Positions 1-11,299 of a stretch of DNA of 64,000 nucleotides are shown here, piece after piece. The notes under the pieces are model-generated. The model was not told the DNA's origin, made no database searches, and worked only from the letters and a program-made list of their open reading frames with translations. The stretch covers positions 43,060,998 to 43,124,997 of the forward strand of contig NC_062223.1 of assembly GCF_902686445.1 (NCBI RefSeq), given 5' to 3'. A program made the translations under genes and the position numbers. This DNA comes from Sciurus carolinensis (taxonomy: Eukaryota > Chordata > Mammalia > Rodentia > Sciuridae). The number at the start of each line of letters is the position of its first letter. The stretch's first letter is position 1.

Positions 1-1267
1 GAATCTCAAAACTAGACAATGAGTAAATACGGGGTGAATGACTGAACGAACCCTCTATCAGGGGCATGTTCAGCTTGTTCTCAAGCTTATGTATAAAAGT
101 GGGGCACCTCTTTCAAGAAGCACAGCGGCGTTGAATCATACAAAGATTTCAGAACTTCCTTCAGGAGGAGTCATTTTTAGAATCTCAAACTTGGGAGGCG
201 GAAAGTTATCTTAAAAAAAAAAAAACATTTTTAACTACCAGTTTTGAACCATGTTGTCAAAGCATGACAACATTTGTTCAAAGTAATTTTTAAAAACATC
301 ATTAAAATTTGATAGATTATGGATGACATTTGAACCAACAAATTAGGTTGTCCCTATCATATCATCTGACTTTTACCCTTTGCTTTCCAGTATCCTCTCT
401 TGAATGGGAGGGAGGGGTGCAATTAGAGGCTGCCTGCCGGGAACCTCCGGGAACTGCACATACCGTGCACCTCTCTTGTGGTTCCAAGGGCCACACCCTT
501 GGGAGTGTGTCATGTGTGTAAATCTTATCTGTCATGTCTGTTATCTGATGAGAGAAGGTTAAGAAATGCTGAACCAATGCAAACACCATGTTTTACACTT
601 GAGAAGATGGAGGCCTAGAAAAAGAAAATAGCATACCTGGATCATTCAACCAGAGGAAAACTGTAGAACTAAGACCCAAGTGTTCCATCTCCTGACTCTG
701 AATAATCTGGTCTCTTCTGAAGTACTTGTCTCAGGTCAGTTTCCCGGGCAGTAGAGCCTGAGATGGGAATGCTAGTTTAAGAGATACCCTGAAGGAACTT
801 CCTAGACTCCAGTCTAGCTAGGATTCTTCTAGGTTGCCCCACAAAATGGTCAAGTAGTCCAATATGGAATGCACTGCCTCCTAAACCCAAAGACATCTGT
901 CAAGTATTGTGCTCCTTTCTTAGTGGTATAAAGTGCAAAGTACAAAAGCTTCTTAGATAGGATGACCTAGCACTCTACAGGTCACTGGATTCCTGAGAAC
1001 CACCAACATGACAAGCATTTATTTCCTACCCCTTGAAGCTGGTGTACCTTGACAAGGCATCCAGAGGATCTGCCACTTCTCTACTTCTTCTGTGGCTTGA
1101 TTAACATGTCAACAATGTCACAAATCTGTGTGACTGTTCTGCATAACTTTCAGGTGGTCCAGGTCTCTTTGGACCGTAGAGTGACAGAGAGAGGGAAACA
1201 ATCACAGCCCTGAGGCAAAACTGTGGACATATATTGTTTATCACGTCCGCATGTCAACTGCTTTGGA
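1..1267. other. Unassigned sequence, no gene seen
   Basis: No exon with convincing splice sites and no repeat family that I recognise. The only open frames are about 60-75 codons on either strand near 330-590, overlap each other, and resemble nothing known. A 13-base A run lies at 213-225. Confidence 0.5.
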
Positions 1268-1269
1268 CC

Positions 1270-1364
1270 TTTTTGTTTGTTTCTTTTTAGGTCCTGGGGA
1301 TAGAACCTAGGGCCTCACTCGTACTAGTTAAGCTCCCTAACACTGAGTTACACTCTCATCCTTC
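1270..1364 (-). mobile_element. Diverged ID-type SINE, reversed
   Basis: Reading the plus strand, a T-rich tail is followed by 'cctggggatagaaccta' and a degraded 'actgagttacactc'. These match the reverse complement of the B box and A box of a tRNA-derived rodent ID SINE. It is older than the copy near 2.2 kb, with several mismatches in both boxes. Confidence 0.65.
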
Positions 1365-2122
1365 TTTCTGATTGGAATTTAAAATATTTTCCAGGTAATA
1401 GCTAAATACCATGCATAGGAGAATGTGTTAATCTTCTCTAGTGAAAAATAGCTGTAGTTGTGTTAAAATTTGTAGCAGTAGACTGTCTCTCTTGATCCAG
1501 TTTTTGGGGCCTGGGCTGATAAATTCCAAGATAGTATTATGGGAACTACCATCCCTCCATCTGTTATGTCTCTAAGGGTGGCCCCATTTTTCCATTCCCC
1601 CAGGACACAGAGAGTTTTTGATGCACTATCTTAACCAAATAACAGAGTCCAATTTGGGGGATTTCTTCATGGACTTTTGTACCACAATTGCTTTCACTCT
1701 GGTCGCAAAACCAACTTAAGTGTTCTGCAAGCTGTTCACAACTTCTGTCTCATTTATACATTTGGGAGTTGGGAAGATGACCATTTGGGTAGATCCACAG
1801 ACAAAGTTCATCCTAGTCAGGACTCCATTCATTGCCTGAAGGCACTTTGAGTTCTAATGTGTCAGGATCACCTTTAATCTCGTATCCAATATCTCTTGAA
1901 ACAACTAGGATTCCAGTTGTCTTTGCAAAATGGTCATGGTTCCCTTTGGGGAAGGACTGGGGGAATTCTTGCAGTACATACTTGATGTGATGCTTCAGTA
2001 GTCTCTCACATGAGGAACAAACCCTTTTTGCAGTCAGTGGGTTCTGGATTTGAAAATTGTCTCAGTTCTGGAAGCTGGGCAAGAGATCCTAGTGTTCTAT
2101 TAGGATGGCTGACTTCAACCTT
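1365..2122. other. Unassigned sequence
   Basis: No splice-bounded open frame found. The style (short broken frames, AT-balanced) would fit an old decayed repeat, possibly the inside of an ancient endogenous retrovirus, but I cannot match it to a named family. Confidence 0.35.
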
Positions 2123-2132
2123 CTGTTCATCC

Positions 2133-2229
2133 ATTTTGTTTTCTTTCTTTTTTGGTGGTGCTGAGCATTGAACTCAGGGCCTTGTGCATGTGAGGCAAGC
2201 ACTCTACCTACTGAGCTATATCCCCAGCC
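2133..2229 (-). mobile_element. ID SINE, reversed, with target duplication
   Basis: A T-rich tail is followed by 'gctgagcattgaactcaggg' and 'actgagctatatccccagcc', the reverse complement of an ID element (B box, then A box and 5' end). It is flanked by a perfect 10-bp direct repeat 'ctgttcatcc' at 2123-2132 and 2230-2239. That repeat is the expected target-site duplication and fixes both ends of the insertion. Confidence 0.88.
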
Positions 2230-2239
2230 CTGTTCATCC

Positions 2240-3024
2240 TTTCTTGATCTCATTTGAATTTGTTCAGCAAATATTCACATTGACCACAATCTATCTTTCC
2301 TCTAGGAACAATATGATCTGTTGGTCACTTTCATAAGATACCTTTAGGCCAGACCTCCCTGGGTGCTGTTCCAGTGTTGCTGTCCTTAGAGTCATTATGT
2401 CCACACTGCTTCTTGTAGGGAAGCATTGCCACCTGGCCTCTGCTATCTGAGACGTCATGTTCTCATTGATACTGGAGAACAAGTTCTGGAATGGCATCTT
2501 CTATTGTCAGCCCCAGCCTCAAGGAAGCAGCCTCTGCAGAGCTTCTTGGTAGTTCTGGTATCCAACCTCAGCCCTTCCCAGCTTGCTCCTTTTCACCTTG
2601 GTAAATGGAGGGACGCTGTCAGCTGGTGGGTTTTCCAGTCTTACGTAACTGATCCACTGTAGCACACTCAGTTCTCCGTGACATTTAATCCTTCCTCTGC
2701 AATAATTCCACAGTCTATTACATAGTTTGGCACCTCTGCCTCATTTAATGCAACCAACTGCTTTTTCTAAGCTACTAATAACTAGACCAGCAGTACCTTA
2801 GATGTGTCTCCTAAGGCTCTGAACCCCATTTTGGCAAACAATCCCTTATCCTCCCAACTCTGTCCAGCATTCTCATGTCCCACTCACCCGATTCCTATAC
2901 TTCCTTTGGCATATAATTCCTCTCCTCTCTTTGTAGGCCTGGTGCTGTACTCATATCAAGTGATAATTGGCTGCAATGATACATCTGGTGGCCAAGAGAG
3001 AATGTGATGGTTGATCTTAAGAAT
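2240..3024. other. Unassigned sequence
   Basis: No gene or repeat recognised. Open frames on either strand are under 80 codons and lack splice context. Confidence 0.4.
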
Positions 3025-3044
3025 AGCAAGTATTCCCAATTAGA

Positions 3045-3491
3045 GTGGCGATTATCAAGAATACAAGCAACAACAGGTGTTGTCGAGGATGTGGAGAAAA
3101 AGGTACACTCATACATTGCTGGTGGAGTTGCAAATTAGTGCAGCCACTCTGGAAAGCAGTGTGGAGACTCCTTAGAAAACTTGGAATGGAACCACCATTT
3201 GACCCAGCTATCCCACTCCTTGGCCTATACCCAAAGGACTTAAAATCAGCATACTACAGAGATACAACCACATCAATGTTCATAGCTGCTCAGTTCACAA
3301 TAGCCAGATTGTGGAACCAACCTAGATGTCCTTCAATTGATGAATGGATAAAGAAACTGTGGCATATATATACAATGGAATATTACTCAGCCATAAAGAA
3401 TGATAAAATTATGGCATTTGCAGGCAAATGGATGAAATTGGAGAATATCATGCTAAGTGAGATAAGCCAATCTCAAAAAACCAAAGGATGA
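3045..3491 (+). pseudogene. L1 ORF2 C-terminal fragment
   Basis: 148 codons open to the normal L1 ORF2 stop (end '...SQSQKTKG'). It encodes the C-terminal segment of the L1 endonuclease/reverse transcriptase, including the cysteine motif (C-x3-C, then H-x4-C), the '[18 protein letters not shown]' block and '[20 protein letters not shown]'. The Trp after the first motif cysteine is replaced by Cys. Endonuclease and reverse transcriptase domains are missing, so it is a dead 5' truncation. The apparent start is an internal GTG codon, not a real start. Confidence 0.9.
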
Positions 3492-3540
3492 ATGATATCG
3501 CTAATAAGTGGATGATGACACATAATGGGGGGTGGGAGGG

Positions 3541-3575
3541 GTTAGTGTTATGGTTAGAGCTAGGGTTAGGGAGGG
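3541..3575 (+). repeat. Telomere-like G-rich tract in L1 3' UTR
   Basis: Degenerate TTAGGG-like units ('ggttagtg', 'ggttagagc', 'tagggttaggga') sit between runs of four to six G in the L1 3' UTR. Corresponding tracts occur in the L1 copies at 32600-32635 and, on the other strand, 54690-54726. Confidence 0.75.
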
Positions 3576-3828
3576 GGGCAAGAATGGAGGAAGGAAGGAC
3601 TGTATAGAGGGAAAAGAGAGGTGGGAGGGGTGGGGGGAAGGGAAAAATAACAGAATGAATCAAACAACATTACCCTATGTAAATTTATGATTACACAAAT
3701 GGTATGCCTTTATGCCATGTACAAACAGAAAAACAACATGTATACCATTTGTTTACAATAAAAAAAAAGAAGAAGAGCAAGTATTATCTTATAGTGCACC
3801 TCTCTCATTTGAGGCCAGTATTATCTTC

Positions 3829-3877
3829 CCAGAAAAGAAAGGGGGGTTATTAACCCCCAGAAAAGAAAGGGGGGTTA
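3829..3877. repeat. 21-bp tandem duplication
   Basis: The 21-base unit starting 'ccagaaaagaaagggggg' occurs at 3829-3849 and 3857-3877, with seven bases between the copies. It lies in otherwise unassigned sequence. Confidence 0.85.
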
Positions 3878-5257
3878 CTCTCTAACCAAAGGGGAGTAAA
3901 GCATTTATGCATGTCAAGAGGATTTAGGGAAATCTGAAATCTGGTTCTCAAGTGCATCTTCCCAGATATCTGCATCCTAAGCCTTAGGGTTCCAGTGTTT
4001 TCCCTTTCTTTGGCATAGGGTATTTGCCTAAGCTGAGAATTGTCTGCTATAGAGTTCTGCTTTCCTTACAATTAGGTGCTGCCCTGTCTGCTGTCTGCCT
4101 GCAGGAGATGAGTGCCTCTAAGTGATACCAAGGTGGACTCTCTACTTTGAATTGCTGATGAACTTGAACCTGGGTTTTCTCTCCTCAGTGAATCAATGAC
4201 ACTTAGCAGCAGTCTCCCCCCAGTTCCATTGTCTTCAGCTTATTATTTGCTGCTATCTCTCAAATGCCAGAGACACTACACTAATGAGTGCCTCCCCTCT
4301 ACCTGCATCCTATTCCAGGCTCCATAGGCACGGTTCTCAGTCATTGTGCTATTACAGCAGGGCAGAGATGATGGCTACTTTACCTGTTTCCAGGAGGGTC
4401 CTCGTTGTCACCCATCAGCGAGTGATCCACCTCCAGCATTCCATCCTTCTACTTCACTGTTTACAACCACTGTGGGCACCAACTGTCTTTGCAAAGCCTA
4501 AGCTGGGGATGCTTTTGAAAGTAATTTATTGAAAAATTGCTTTCAGGAGAAGGGAATTGAGGGAGGCAGACCAGACAGAGCAAGAGAAAACAACAACAAC
4601 AACAAAACCCACAAACACTGAACAAGGATATAATCCTACTGAAGACCAGCATTCTGTCTGGTTCCACAGAATTTCTGGAGCACGGATTGTATCATATTGT
4701 TGTGCCCCTTTGAGACATATCAGCCTTTGGAATCTCTGTGTTGGTCATTAGCCAATGACTGAACACCCTGGGGTATGAGAGGTTAATAACCTATGAGAGA
4801 AATCTGGGGAATGCGAGCCAGCCCGATGGAGAAGAATCTAGGCAGGACATCAATGGTGTGCACTACAGATGACTGCTGTAATAAAAACTCTAGTCCCTTG
4901 AGTGTAGATTGATATTAGCAGACAGCTAAAGTATTATTTGGATCCAACTTGGCAAATAAAGTTAGTGAGCAATACAGTATTGCATTTCTTAAAATACAAG
5001 TAACATTTTTAAAGATGATAATAATGCTTCAAAGTATTTCCTATGTTATTTATTTTGCATGTCAATTATCATAAAGGAATTCTAAATACTTTCTATCAAA
5101 TGGTATTGTCATTAAGTGTCTCATTAATCACACCTGTGGGGACAACACTCACTTTGAGGCATAAGCCCAAGAATGTGTGAATAAATATTAGGTTACTCTC
5201 ATTAGAGAAAAATAAACCATAAAAATGAGCAGACAGTTCATACTAAAAAAAAATATA
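3878..5257. other. Unassigned sequence between two L1 copies
   Basis: No gene or named repeat recognised. Only short open frames under 85 codons and a small (CAA)n run near 4590 are visible. Confidence 0.4.
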
Positions 5258-6232
5258 CTATCAGCAATGTGACGAGAGAGCCTACAGAGTGGGAGAAAAT
5301 CTTTGCCACTCATACTTCAGATAGAGCACTAATTTCCAGAATATATAAAGAACTCAAAAAACTCTACACCAAGAATACAAATAACCCATTCAACAAATGG
5401 GCTAAGGAAATGAACAGACACTTCACAGAAGATCTACAAGCAATCAACAGATATATGAAAAAACATTCAACATCTCTAGTAATAAGAGAAATGCAAATCA
5501 AAACTACCCTAAGATTCCATCTCACCCCAATTAGAATGGTGATTATCAAGAATACAAGCAGCAATAGGTGTTGGCGAGGATGTGGAGAAAAAGGTACACT
5601 CATACATTGCTGGTGGAGTTGCAAATTAGTGCAGCTACTCTGGAAAGCAGTGTGGAGATTCCTTAGAAAACTTGGAATGGAACCACCATTTGACCCAGCT
5701 ATCCCACTCCTTGGCCTATACCCAAAGGACTTAAAATCAGCATACTACAGAGATACAGCCACATCAATGTTCATAGCTGCTCAATTCACCATAGCCAGAT
5801 TGTGGAACCAACCTAGATGCCCCTCAATTTATGAATGGATAAAGAAAATGTGGTATATATATACAATGGAATATTACTCAGCCATAAAGAATGATAAAAT
5901 TATGGCATTTGCAGGCAAATGGATGAAATTGGAGAATATCATGCTAAGTGAGATAAGCCAATCTCAAAAAACCAAAGGACAAATGATCTCGCTGATAAGT
6001 GGATGATGATACATAATGGGGGGTGGGAGGGAGGCAAAAATGGAGGAAGGAGGGACTGTAATAGAGGGAAAAGAGGGTTGGGAGGGGTGGGGGGGAGGAA
6101 AAAATAACAGAATGAATCAAACACCATTACCCGATGTAAATGTATGATTACACAAATGGTATGCCTCTACTTCATGTATAAAGAAAGAAACAAGTTGTAC
6201 CCCATTTGTTTACAATAAAAAATAAATAAATA
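5258..6232 (+). mobile_element. Squirrel-type L1, 5'-truncated 3' end
   Basis: Begins inside ORF2 ('ctatcagcaatg') and continues through the 3' UTR to an A/TAAA-rich tail. A-rich/TATA flanks on both sides ('aaaaaaatata') could be the target duplication but are low complexity. Its 3' UTR is shorter than in the neighbouring copy at 3.0 kb and lacks the TTAGGG-like tract, so it probably belongs to a different subfamily. Confidence 0.9.
5269..6006 (+). pseudogene. L1 ORF2 C-terminal fragment (245 codons)
   Basis: Open frame from '[20 protein letters not shown]' through the cysteine motif '[18 protein letters not shown]' to a stop after 'QMISLISG'. One of the two adjacent Glu codons before 'DLQAINRY' is missing compared with the copy at 31.2 kb, which is an in-frame loss. 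It lacks endonuclease and reverse transcriptase domains and the first codon is an internal GTG, so it makes no working ORF2 protein. Confidence 0.9.
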
Positions 6233-6639
6233 AAAAAATATATATAAATGGTCAAAGAAGATTTTAAGTGGTGTTTGGTTAAAGAAATGCCTAGTAAAGA
6301 ATGGAAACATTTTGCCTTGTCTATTAGGTTTGCAAAATCATCACTAAGGATTAATCGACACAAGTCCTCTTCCAGTATTTGAGGTGGAAGTGTGAATGGA
6401 TATAAATGTAATGGAAAACAATCCACTGACATGTATCAAAATTCTGAAAAACAAATACGCCCCGACCAAATATTTGAATTTCTGAGAATTTATTACAAGG
6501 AAATAATCAGAGATTGTAACAAAGTTATATGTTGAAGGACATTCAGTATTGTTTTATAGTTATAGTAGTAAAAAATTAAAAACTTAATTTTCCAAAAGTT
6601 GTAGACTAGGTGATAAATTTTGGAATATGCAGATGAAAA

Positions 6640-6830
6640 AATACTATACTTTGGGATTGCCTGGGTTTGAATTCCAACTCTGTCCTTCCCTTGCTGTGTA
6701 ACCCTGAACAAGGTTAAGTAACTTAATTCATTTATTAGGAATCGATGACATTTTTTAAAATGGACATTATGATAATTCTAAAGATTGCTCTGTGAAGTAC
6801 TTGGGAGAGCAACTAGCTCATAGAAGTCCT
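6640..6830 (-). mobile_element. MIR SINE fragment, reversed
   Basis: Shows the reversed MIR core: 'gcctgggtttgaattcc', 'gctgtgtaaccctgaacaagg' shortened in places, and 'taagtaacttaattc'. Moderately diverged. Confidence 0.65.
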
Positions 6831-7003
6831 ATTACTATTGTCTAGAAGATATTTAATAATGTACACATTAATATTATATATATTTATTTCTAATGTTAAC
6901 TAAATGAAAAAGCAGGATGCAAAGCATAAATATAATTAGATATCATTTTTTATGATTAGACACTATCATAGGCCAAAGACTGGAAAAAATATACTGTATA
7001 GAG

Positions 7004-7340
7004 CAATGGTTCTCAAAGAGTTGGCTCTCAGGACACTTTCATACTCTTGAAAATTATTAAGGAATTTTGTTTGCATGCATTACATCTATCAATGTTCACT
7101 ATGTTCAGAATTTAAATTAGAAAATCTAGAAGCAGGAAGACCCAAGCACACAGCTGTTAGAGCTATGAGGTCACCACTTGTCAGGTAGCTTCTGGAAACT
7201 TCACTGTACACTCATAAAAGAACAGAGTGAACAGACAGATAAAGGCTTAGTATCGTTATGAAAAGAATTCTGGCCCGGTGGACCCCCCAAAGATCTCAGG
7301 GATCCCATGAGGGTCTTTGGATCATACTTTGATAATACTG
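7004..7340 (+). mobile_element. Non-autonomous hAT-Charlie DNA transposon
   Basis: Ends are imperfect inverted repeats: 'caatggttctcaaag' at the left and 'actttgataatactg' at the right, matching the 'cagtggttctcaaa' termini of the MER1/Charlie group. The internal phrases 'ggacactttcatactcttg' and 'gaccccccaaagatctcagg' fit a known mammalian Charlie-type relic. It interrupts the HAL1/L1M tail. Confidence 0.75.
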
Positions 7341-7445
7341 CATGAAACCACAAATTATTAGTCTAAATTATTTATATACTTCGTCTTCTGTATCTTTCAG
7401 CCTTTCTATAATAAGCATTTATCATTTTATAATCATACAACATAA

Positions 7446-7944
7446 TGATTAATTAACAAATGTGTTTATTATTTTATAGTCGCACCATATGTACACACAT
7501 TGAGTTGGATCAGAGTTTCTTCTACCTGAACATGGGCCTACATTTTCTTGAGTTCCAAGAAGAGAGTTCCTCAAATGATTTTTTAAGACCTCCAAGAAAA
7601 CAGGAACAATGGTTCCTATGCTGTGGCACTTATTTTGGAGGCTTTTCACAGACCAGACCACCAATGAAAGAGAACCGTCCAGAACTATCTGGAAGAAGCC
7701 AGATAAAAGTGGAGAGAGCTGCTGATGGGCAACCTTTCTCTGAGAGTGCTTATCCTTCACAACAGAGGGACATTGCCCTTCGAAAGCCTCTTAGCTGTGA
7801 ATTCAAATCTGCCTACTTCTCTCACTCTAAATCGATCCCATGATCCCAACCCACTCTTGTGTTCTCACCTGACACACAGTAGTGATTCACTATTTGTCAA
7901 TGCATGAGCAAGAGAAGCCTGAAAGCTGGCAAAGTGTGCTCTGC
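7446..7944. other. Unassigned sequence with a 127-codon open frame
   Basis: An ATG-initiated frame at 7460-7843 (+) overlaps a 103-codon frame on the other strand. I recognise no domain, and the length is not far outside chance for this base composition. I treat it as noncoding. Confidence 0.4.
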
Positions 7945-8135
7945 TAAAAGTCCGTACTGAGCGCTTTCCGTGCGTGGTCCCATCTCAACCTCCCGTACCT
8001 CTCAGAGGTGGTAGCATTATTCCTGCTTTGCAGATAAGCACACAGAAGTTCAGAGAGTTTCAGTTACTTGGCTGAGGTCACCCTGTCTGAGTGGCAGAAT
8101 CTCTTTACCTAACTCTATATCATGCCACCTCCTTA
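7945..8135 (+). mobile_element. MIR SINE
   Basis: Contains the MIR core in sense orientation: 'gtagcattattcctgctttg', 'cacagaagttcagagagttt', 'ggctgaggtcaccctg' and 'gagtggcagaat'. Confidence 0.8.
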
Positions 8136-8711
8136 ATAGGTTGATAAGAGCTCAGAGGTGCTACAGGAGGCTCCCGTCCGAGGAACTGCTGGGACCAAGA
8201 TTACCTGGAACTCTGCTGTTCAAGTCTCACCCTTAGAAATCCCTGCCTCTGACTGAAAACCTGAAAGATGTAGTTCTCTAAATATACATTGCCATGGTTG
8301 GGACCCAGTTTGTCAGTATGGGAAAAGCCCACAGTATCATACACCTGGGGGGATTGAGGGTCCATGATCCTCTCTACCCCTGTAGGTGTCCTGGCAACTG
8401 GAACCTGGGAACCAGAAAGGAGGCAAAGCTCCCTTAGGGACCGAGTTGACACGAAAGCTGCCTGGAAACCACATTTGGGAAGGATGGAGGAAGCAGATGG
8501 GCCTAAGCTTCCTGAAGTAGACCAAAGTCTCTGCAGAGACCTGAAAGCTTGCTTTCCCCAACACCTCAGCAGAACCCTGAGTGGTACAAAACTCAAGAGA
8601 CTTCAGTGCACACAGGGAGATGGAGTCTTGGGAATGAGAAAAAAAAAAAAATACTATCCCTAAAGAAGTAGAGAACAGGGGAGAGGTTGGCAGGGGAAGC
8701 CTGAGACTGTC
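8136..8711. other. Unassigned sequence
   Basis: Overlapping frames of 99 codons (+) and 131 codons (-) exist but show no domain and no paired splice sites. A 12-base A run lies at about 8640-8651. Confidence 0.4.
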
Positions 8712-8712
8712 C

Positions 8713-8824
8713 CACTGAGTTGCTTAGCGCCTCGCTTTGACTGAATTTGGCTTTGAATTTGTGATCCTCCTGCCTCAGCCTCCTGAGCTGCTGGGATCAC
8801 AGGCATGGGCCACTGTACCTGGCA
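8713..8824 (-). mobile_element. B1/ID-type SINE fragment, reversed
   Basis: Carries 'gtgatcctcctgcctcagcc', 'gctgctgggatcacaggc' and 'gccactgtacctggc', the reverse complement of the 7SL-like head of a squirrel SINE. The 5' T-rich/ID half is missing. Confidence 0.85.
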
Positions 8825-9034
8825 CTTTATGCAATCTTTACCTGTCTATCAAAAACTCATTCTAAGACTCAGAGAGACTGCTCCCTCCAGGAAGCCACCC
8901 GGGATTCTTCCAACTTCCCCATTCATCCCCTCATTTCCTAGCCAGATGTGGATTATGATGCTACATATCCATAATGGCCTGTGGTATGTAGCTTTGTCCT
9001 ACATAAACTGACCTGAAATAATCTGTTTCTATGA

Positions 9035-9140
9035 TTATCTCCTTGGCTAAATTGACATTCCTTGAAGGGCTGTGTCTTATTGATCTTTGTATCCCCTATG
9101 CTTGGTACTTAGTAGATGCCCAGTAAATATCTGTTGCATC
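9035..9140 (+). mobile_element. L2 LINE 3' end
   Basis: Typical L2 terminal sequence: 'ccttgaagggctgtgtctta', 'tttgtatcccctatgcttgg', 'agtagatgcccagtaaatat'. Confidence 0.75.
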
Positions 9141-9234
9141 AACGTTGTTGATTCTCTATCCCCCACACCATTGGTTACTCAGATGCATTCAGTGAAAGAC
9201 ACATTCTTTATCTTATAGGATAAAGATCATACTA

Positions 9235-9445
9235 TAACAATCAGACCCAAGTTCTAGTCCTGGCCCTACCACTTTCCAGATCGGTAGCCTAGAGTGAGTT
9301 GCTCAAACTCTCTGAGCTTTAGTTTCCTCATTTATAAACTGGAGCTAAAATTCCTCATCTCGCAGAGCTGTTTTAAGACTCTCATGAACCATTTATGCCC
9401 CTGGTGCAATTTCTGGCACAGAGGGGATACCTAGTAACTATTAAT
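9235..9445 (-). mobile_element. MIR SINE, reversed
   Basis: Reversed MIR with 'agttctagtcctggcc', 'gagttgctcaaactctctg', 'tttagtttcctcatttataa' and a run-on into the MIR 5' region ('gcaatttctggcaca'). Confidence 0.8.
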
Positions 9446-10229
9446 TTCTTTTTCCTCTATTAATACATTATTGTAGAAGGTCACATGGGGTTGGCAGGAC
9501 TGGGTAGGCAGTCATTTGGCCTTGATAAGGAATAAAGTCTACTGCCCTCTGGAGGCTGCTGAGTACTGTGGACCTTCCTAGCGTCATATACAGAGCTCCC
9601 AGCAGGAGTCCTTCATGGTCCACCAAGTGGGAAGTGGGGAACCTGACCGAGGATACACTAAGAACCCATTACCACTTCCTTCTGGGGCAGGCACACATTA
9701 AAGAGAGGGCTTTTGGTAAAAAGAACCTCAATGGAGAGGACTCAATAGGAGCAGCTGCAGGGAGCAGGGGCAGCCCCTGTGCAGTGAACACAGCTACCTG
9801 TCTGATAGATGTCTGGCTGCTGGTGGTCAGGCTCACCTCAGCCTCTTCTGTCCTAAAACACAGCCCCCCAAGGCCTCTCCGTGTTGAGCCAGGACAAATG
9901 ATCACCACACCAAAAACCAGAGGAAGGCGCATGGCGCAAGTAAGCTTACTGGGAGGAAAAAGGTCAGGCGAAGAACAAGTAGAAGAATTAAGGAAGCCCA
10001 GGGGCCCAAAGGGGGGCTATGAGATCAGAAAACCCCTACCCTGGGAAGAGAGGGGTTCCCCAAGGGGCCAGGGGAGCAGAAACCTTTCTGGATTCTGTGT
10101 CCAAGGTGGTCCACTGCAGATCACAGGAAGGAGCAGAGTTAGAGATTCATTTGAATTCAATATGAGTTATCAGGGACATGCTGTTGGTAATGGGTTGCAC
10201 CTTCCTGCCTTCTGATTTTAAAAGCAAAG
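9446..10229. other. Unassigned stretch holding the longest non-L1 open frame
   Basis: A 215-codon frame at 9568-10215 (+) opens at a GTG. Its first in-frame ATG is only at about 9898, leaving about 106 codons. I see no domain, signal peptide or splice-site pair, and an 87-codon frame overlaps it on the other strand. Probably noncoding. Confidence 0.4.
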
Positions 10230-10560
10230 TCAGACCATTTGGCAGAGACTGCTAATTGTTCTCTGAAACACCCCGTCCTTCTTCCTCAGCAATAGACCCT
10301 CCTCCATTTTAGCTCGACGCGTAGCTGGCTGCCCAGAACAAAGACTACATTTCCCAGCCTACCTTGCAGTGAAAGTTGGGCATCAGACCAAGTTCTGGTC
10401 TGTAAGATGGATGCAGAAGCAGGTGTGCAACTTTTATGAAATATTCTCAAAGGTAGGGGGTATCCCTCCTCCTTGCAGCTGGCTGGATGCAGATATGACG
10501 TCTAGGGCTGGAGAAGCTACCCAGAACCATGTGGCAGGATCTTCTTATTGAGATAACAGC
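10230..10560 (+). repeat. Old interspersed repeat, family not assigned
   Basis: Phrases such as 'tacatttcccagcctacctt', 'gaccaagttctggtctgtaa' and 'gctggctggatgcaga' recur in a common ancient mammalian repeat whose name I cannot give with confidence. Confidence 0.45.
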
Positions 10561-10699
10561 AAAAAGCCAGGATTCTTGGTACTGGAAGTTGCCATACCAG
10601 TTGGCCACATCTTATCATAACTGACATGAGGGGCTCTGTGATTGTTTCAAAAACCCAAATCTTCCATTTCCCTGGGGAAAAAACACATGTAAGCTAATA

Positions 10700-10935
10700 A
10701 TGGTGAGTAACATCTATTGAATGCTTACTGTGTCTCAGTCCCTGTCTTAAACACTTTACATGCATTAATTCATTTAATCCTCACAATAATCCTGTCAAGT
10801 AAGTGCTATGTTATCCTTGTTTTATAGCTGAGGAAGCAGGCATGAGGTAAAACAACTAGCTTATTTGCGCTCACCTAGTAAGTAGTAGAACTGGTATCTA
10901 GTACAGATCACCAGGCTCCAAACAGACTCCTAACC
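10700..10935 (+). mobile_element. MIR SINE, nearly complete
   Basis: Reads 'tattgaatgcttactgtgtc', 'aaacactttacatgcattaa', 'cctcacaataatcctgtc', 'ttatagctgaggaagcagg' and 'acctagtaagtagtagaact' in consensus order. Confidence 0.88.
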
Positions 10936-11232
10936 GCCACATTAACTAAGATGCAGTCATCTCGGAAGTCCACATCAGATTATCTCTGGTTATTCCCTGT
11001 CTGGCTTTCTACCACCCAGAGTTGCTTTTGTCTTTCATTAATTTCACAAGAAGGGAATAATTGCATTTCTTAATATAGCAGCTTGGGAGGAATTTTTTTT
11101 TGAAACATGGGGCCCATGATGGAAAGGGAAGTGTAGGTGTGAAATGATACAAAGGGGGTTCTTTTATTAAGTTGGGCACCCCTACTCTAAATTGGGAGTC
11201 CCCAAACTTTCTGGATGGCATACCAGTCCTCA

Positions 11233-11266
<34 letters not shown>

Positions 11267-11299
11267 ATGTGTGAAACCCACATGGATTGCTGTAGGAAT
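10936..11299. other. Unassigned sequence with a TG microsatellite
   Basis: A (GT)15 run lies at 11235-11265. The remainder has no feature I recognise. Confidence 0.5.
11235..11265. repeat. (GT)n microsatellite
   Basis: About 15 uninterrupted GT units followed by 'gcatgtgtg'. Confidence 0.95.

Larger units (their letters stand above)
3035..3775 (+). mobile_element. Squirrel-type L1, 5'-truncated 3' end
   Basis: Starts inside ORF2 at 'cccaattagagtgg', runs through the ORF2 C-terminus and a G-rich 3' UTR, and ends in 'tttacaataaaaaaaa'. A 10-bp direct repeat 'agcaagtatt' at 3025-3034 and 3776-3785 flanks it exactly, the signature of target-primed reverse transcription. The 3' UTR has the purine-rich, telomere-like tract also found near 32.6 and 54.7 kb. 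Confidence 0.93.
6465..7445 (+). mobile_element. Old HAL1/L1M-type 3' end, split by insertions
   Basis: Pieces at about 6465-6640, 6835-7003 and 7341-7445 read in order like the 3' end of an ancient L1M/HAL1 LINE: 'aaggaaataatcagagat', 'aaaaagcaggatgcaaa', 'agactggaaaaaat', then 'tttctataataagcattta'. A MIR-like stretch and a hAT element interrupt it. Family assignment is from recalled consensus phrases only. Confidence 0.5.

Noticed and set aside
1365..3024. Internal region of an old ERV-L
   Set aside because: The suspicion came from general style only. No motif or LTR pair was found.
7460..7843. 127-codon ATG frame
   Set aside because: No recognisable protein features, an overlapping 103-codon antisense frame, and no exon context.
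7869..7918. 50-nt minus-strand exon-like stretch ('gccagctttcag' to 'tgtcag/gtgaga')
   Set aside because: Too short to test for coding, with nothing to connect it to another exon.
9568..10215. 215-codon open frame, longest outside L1
   Set aside because: It opens at GTG. The first in-frame ATG leaves about half the length, with no domain, no splice sites and an overlapping frame on the other strand.
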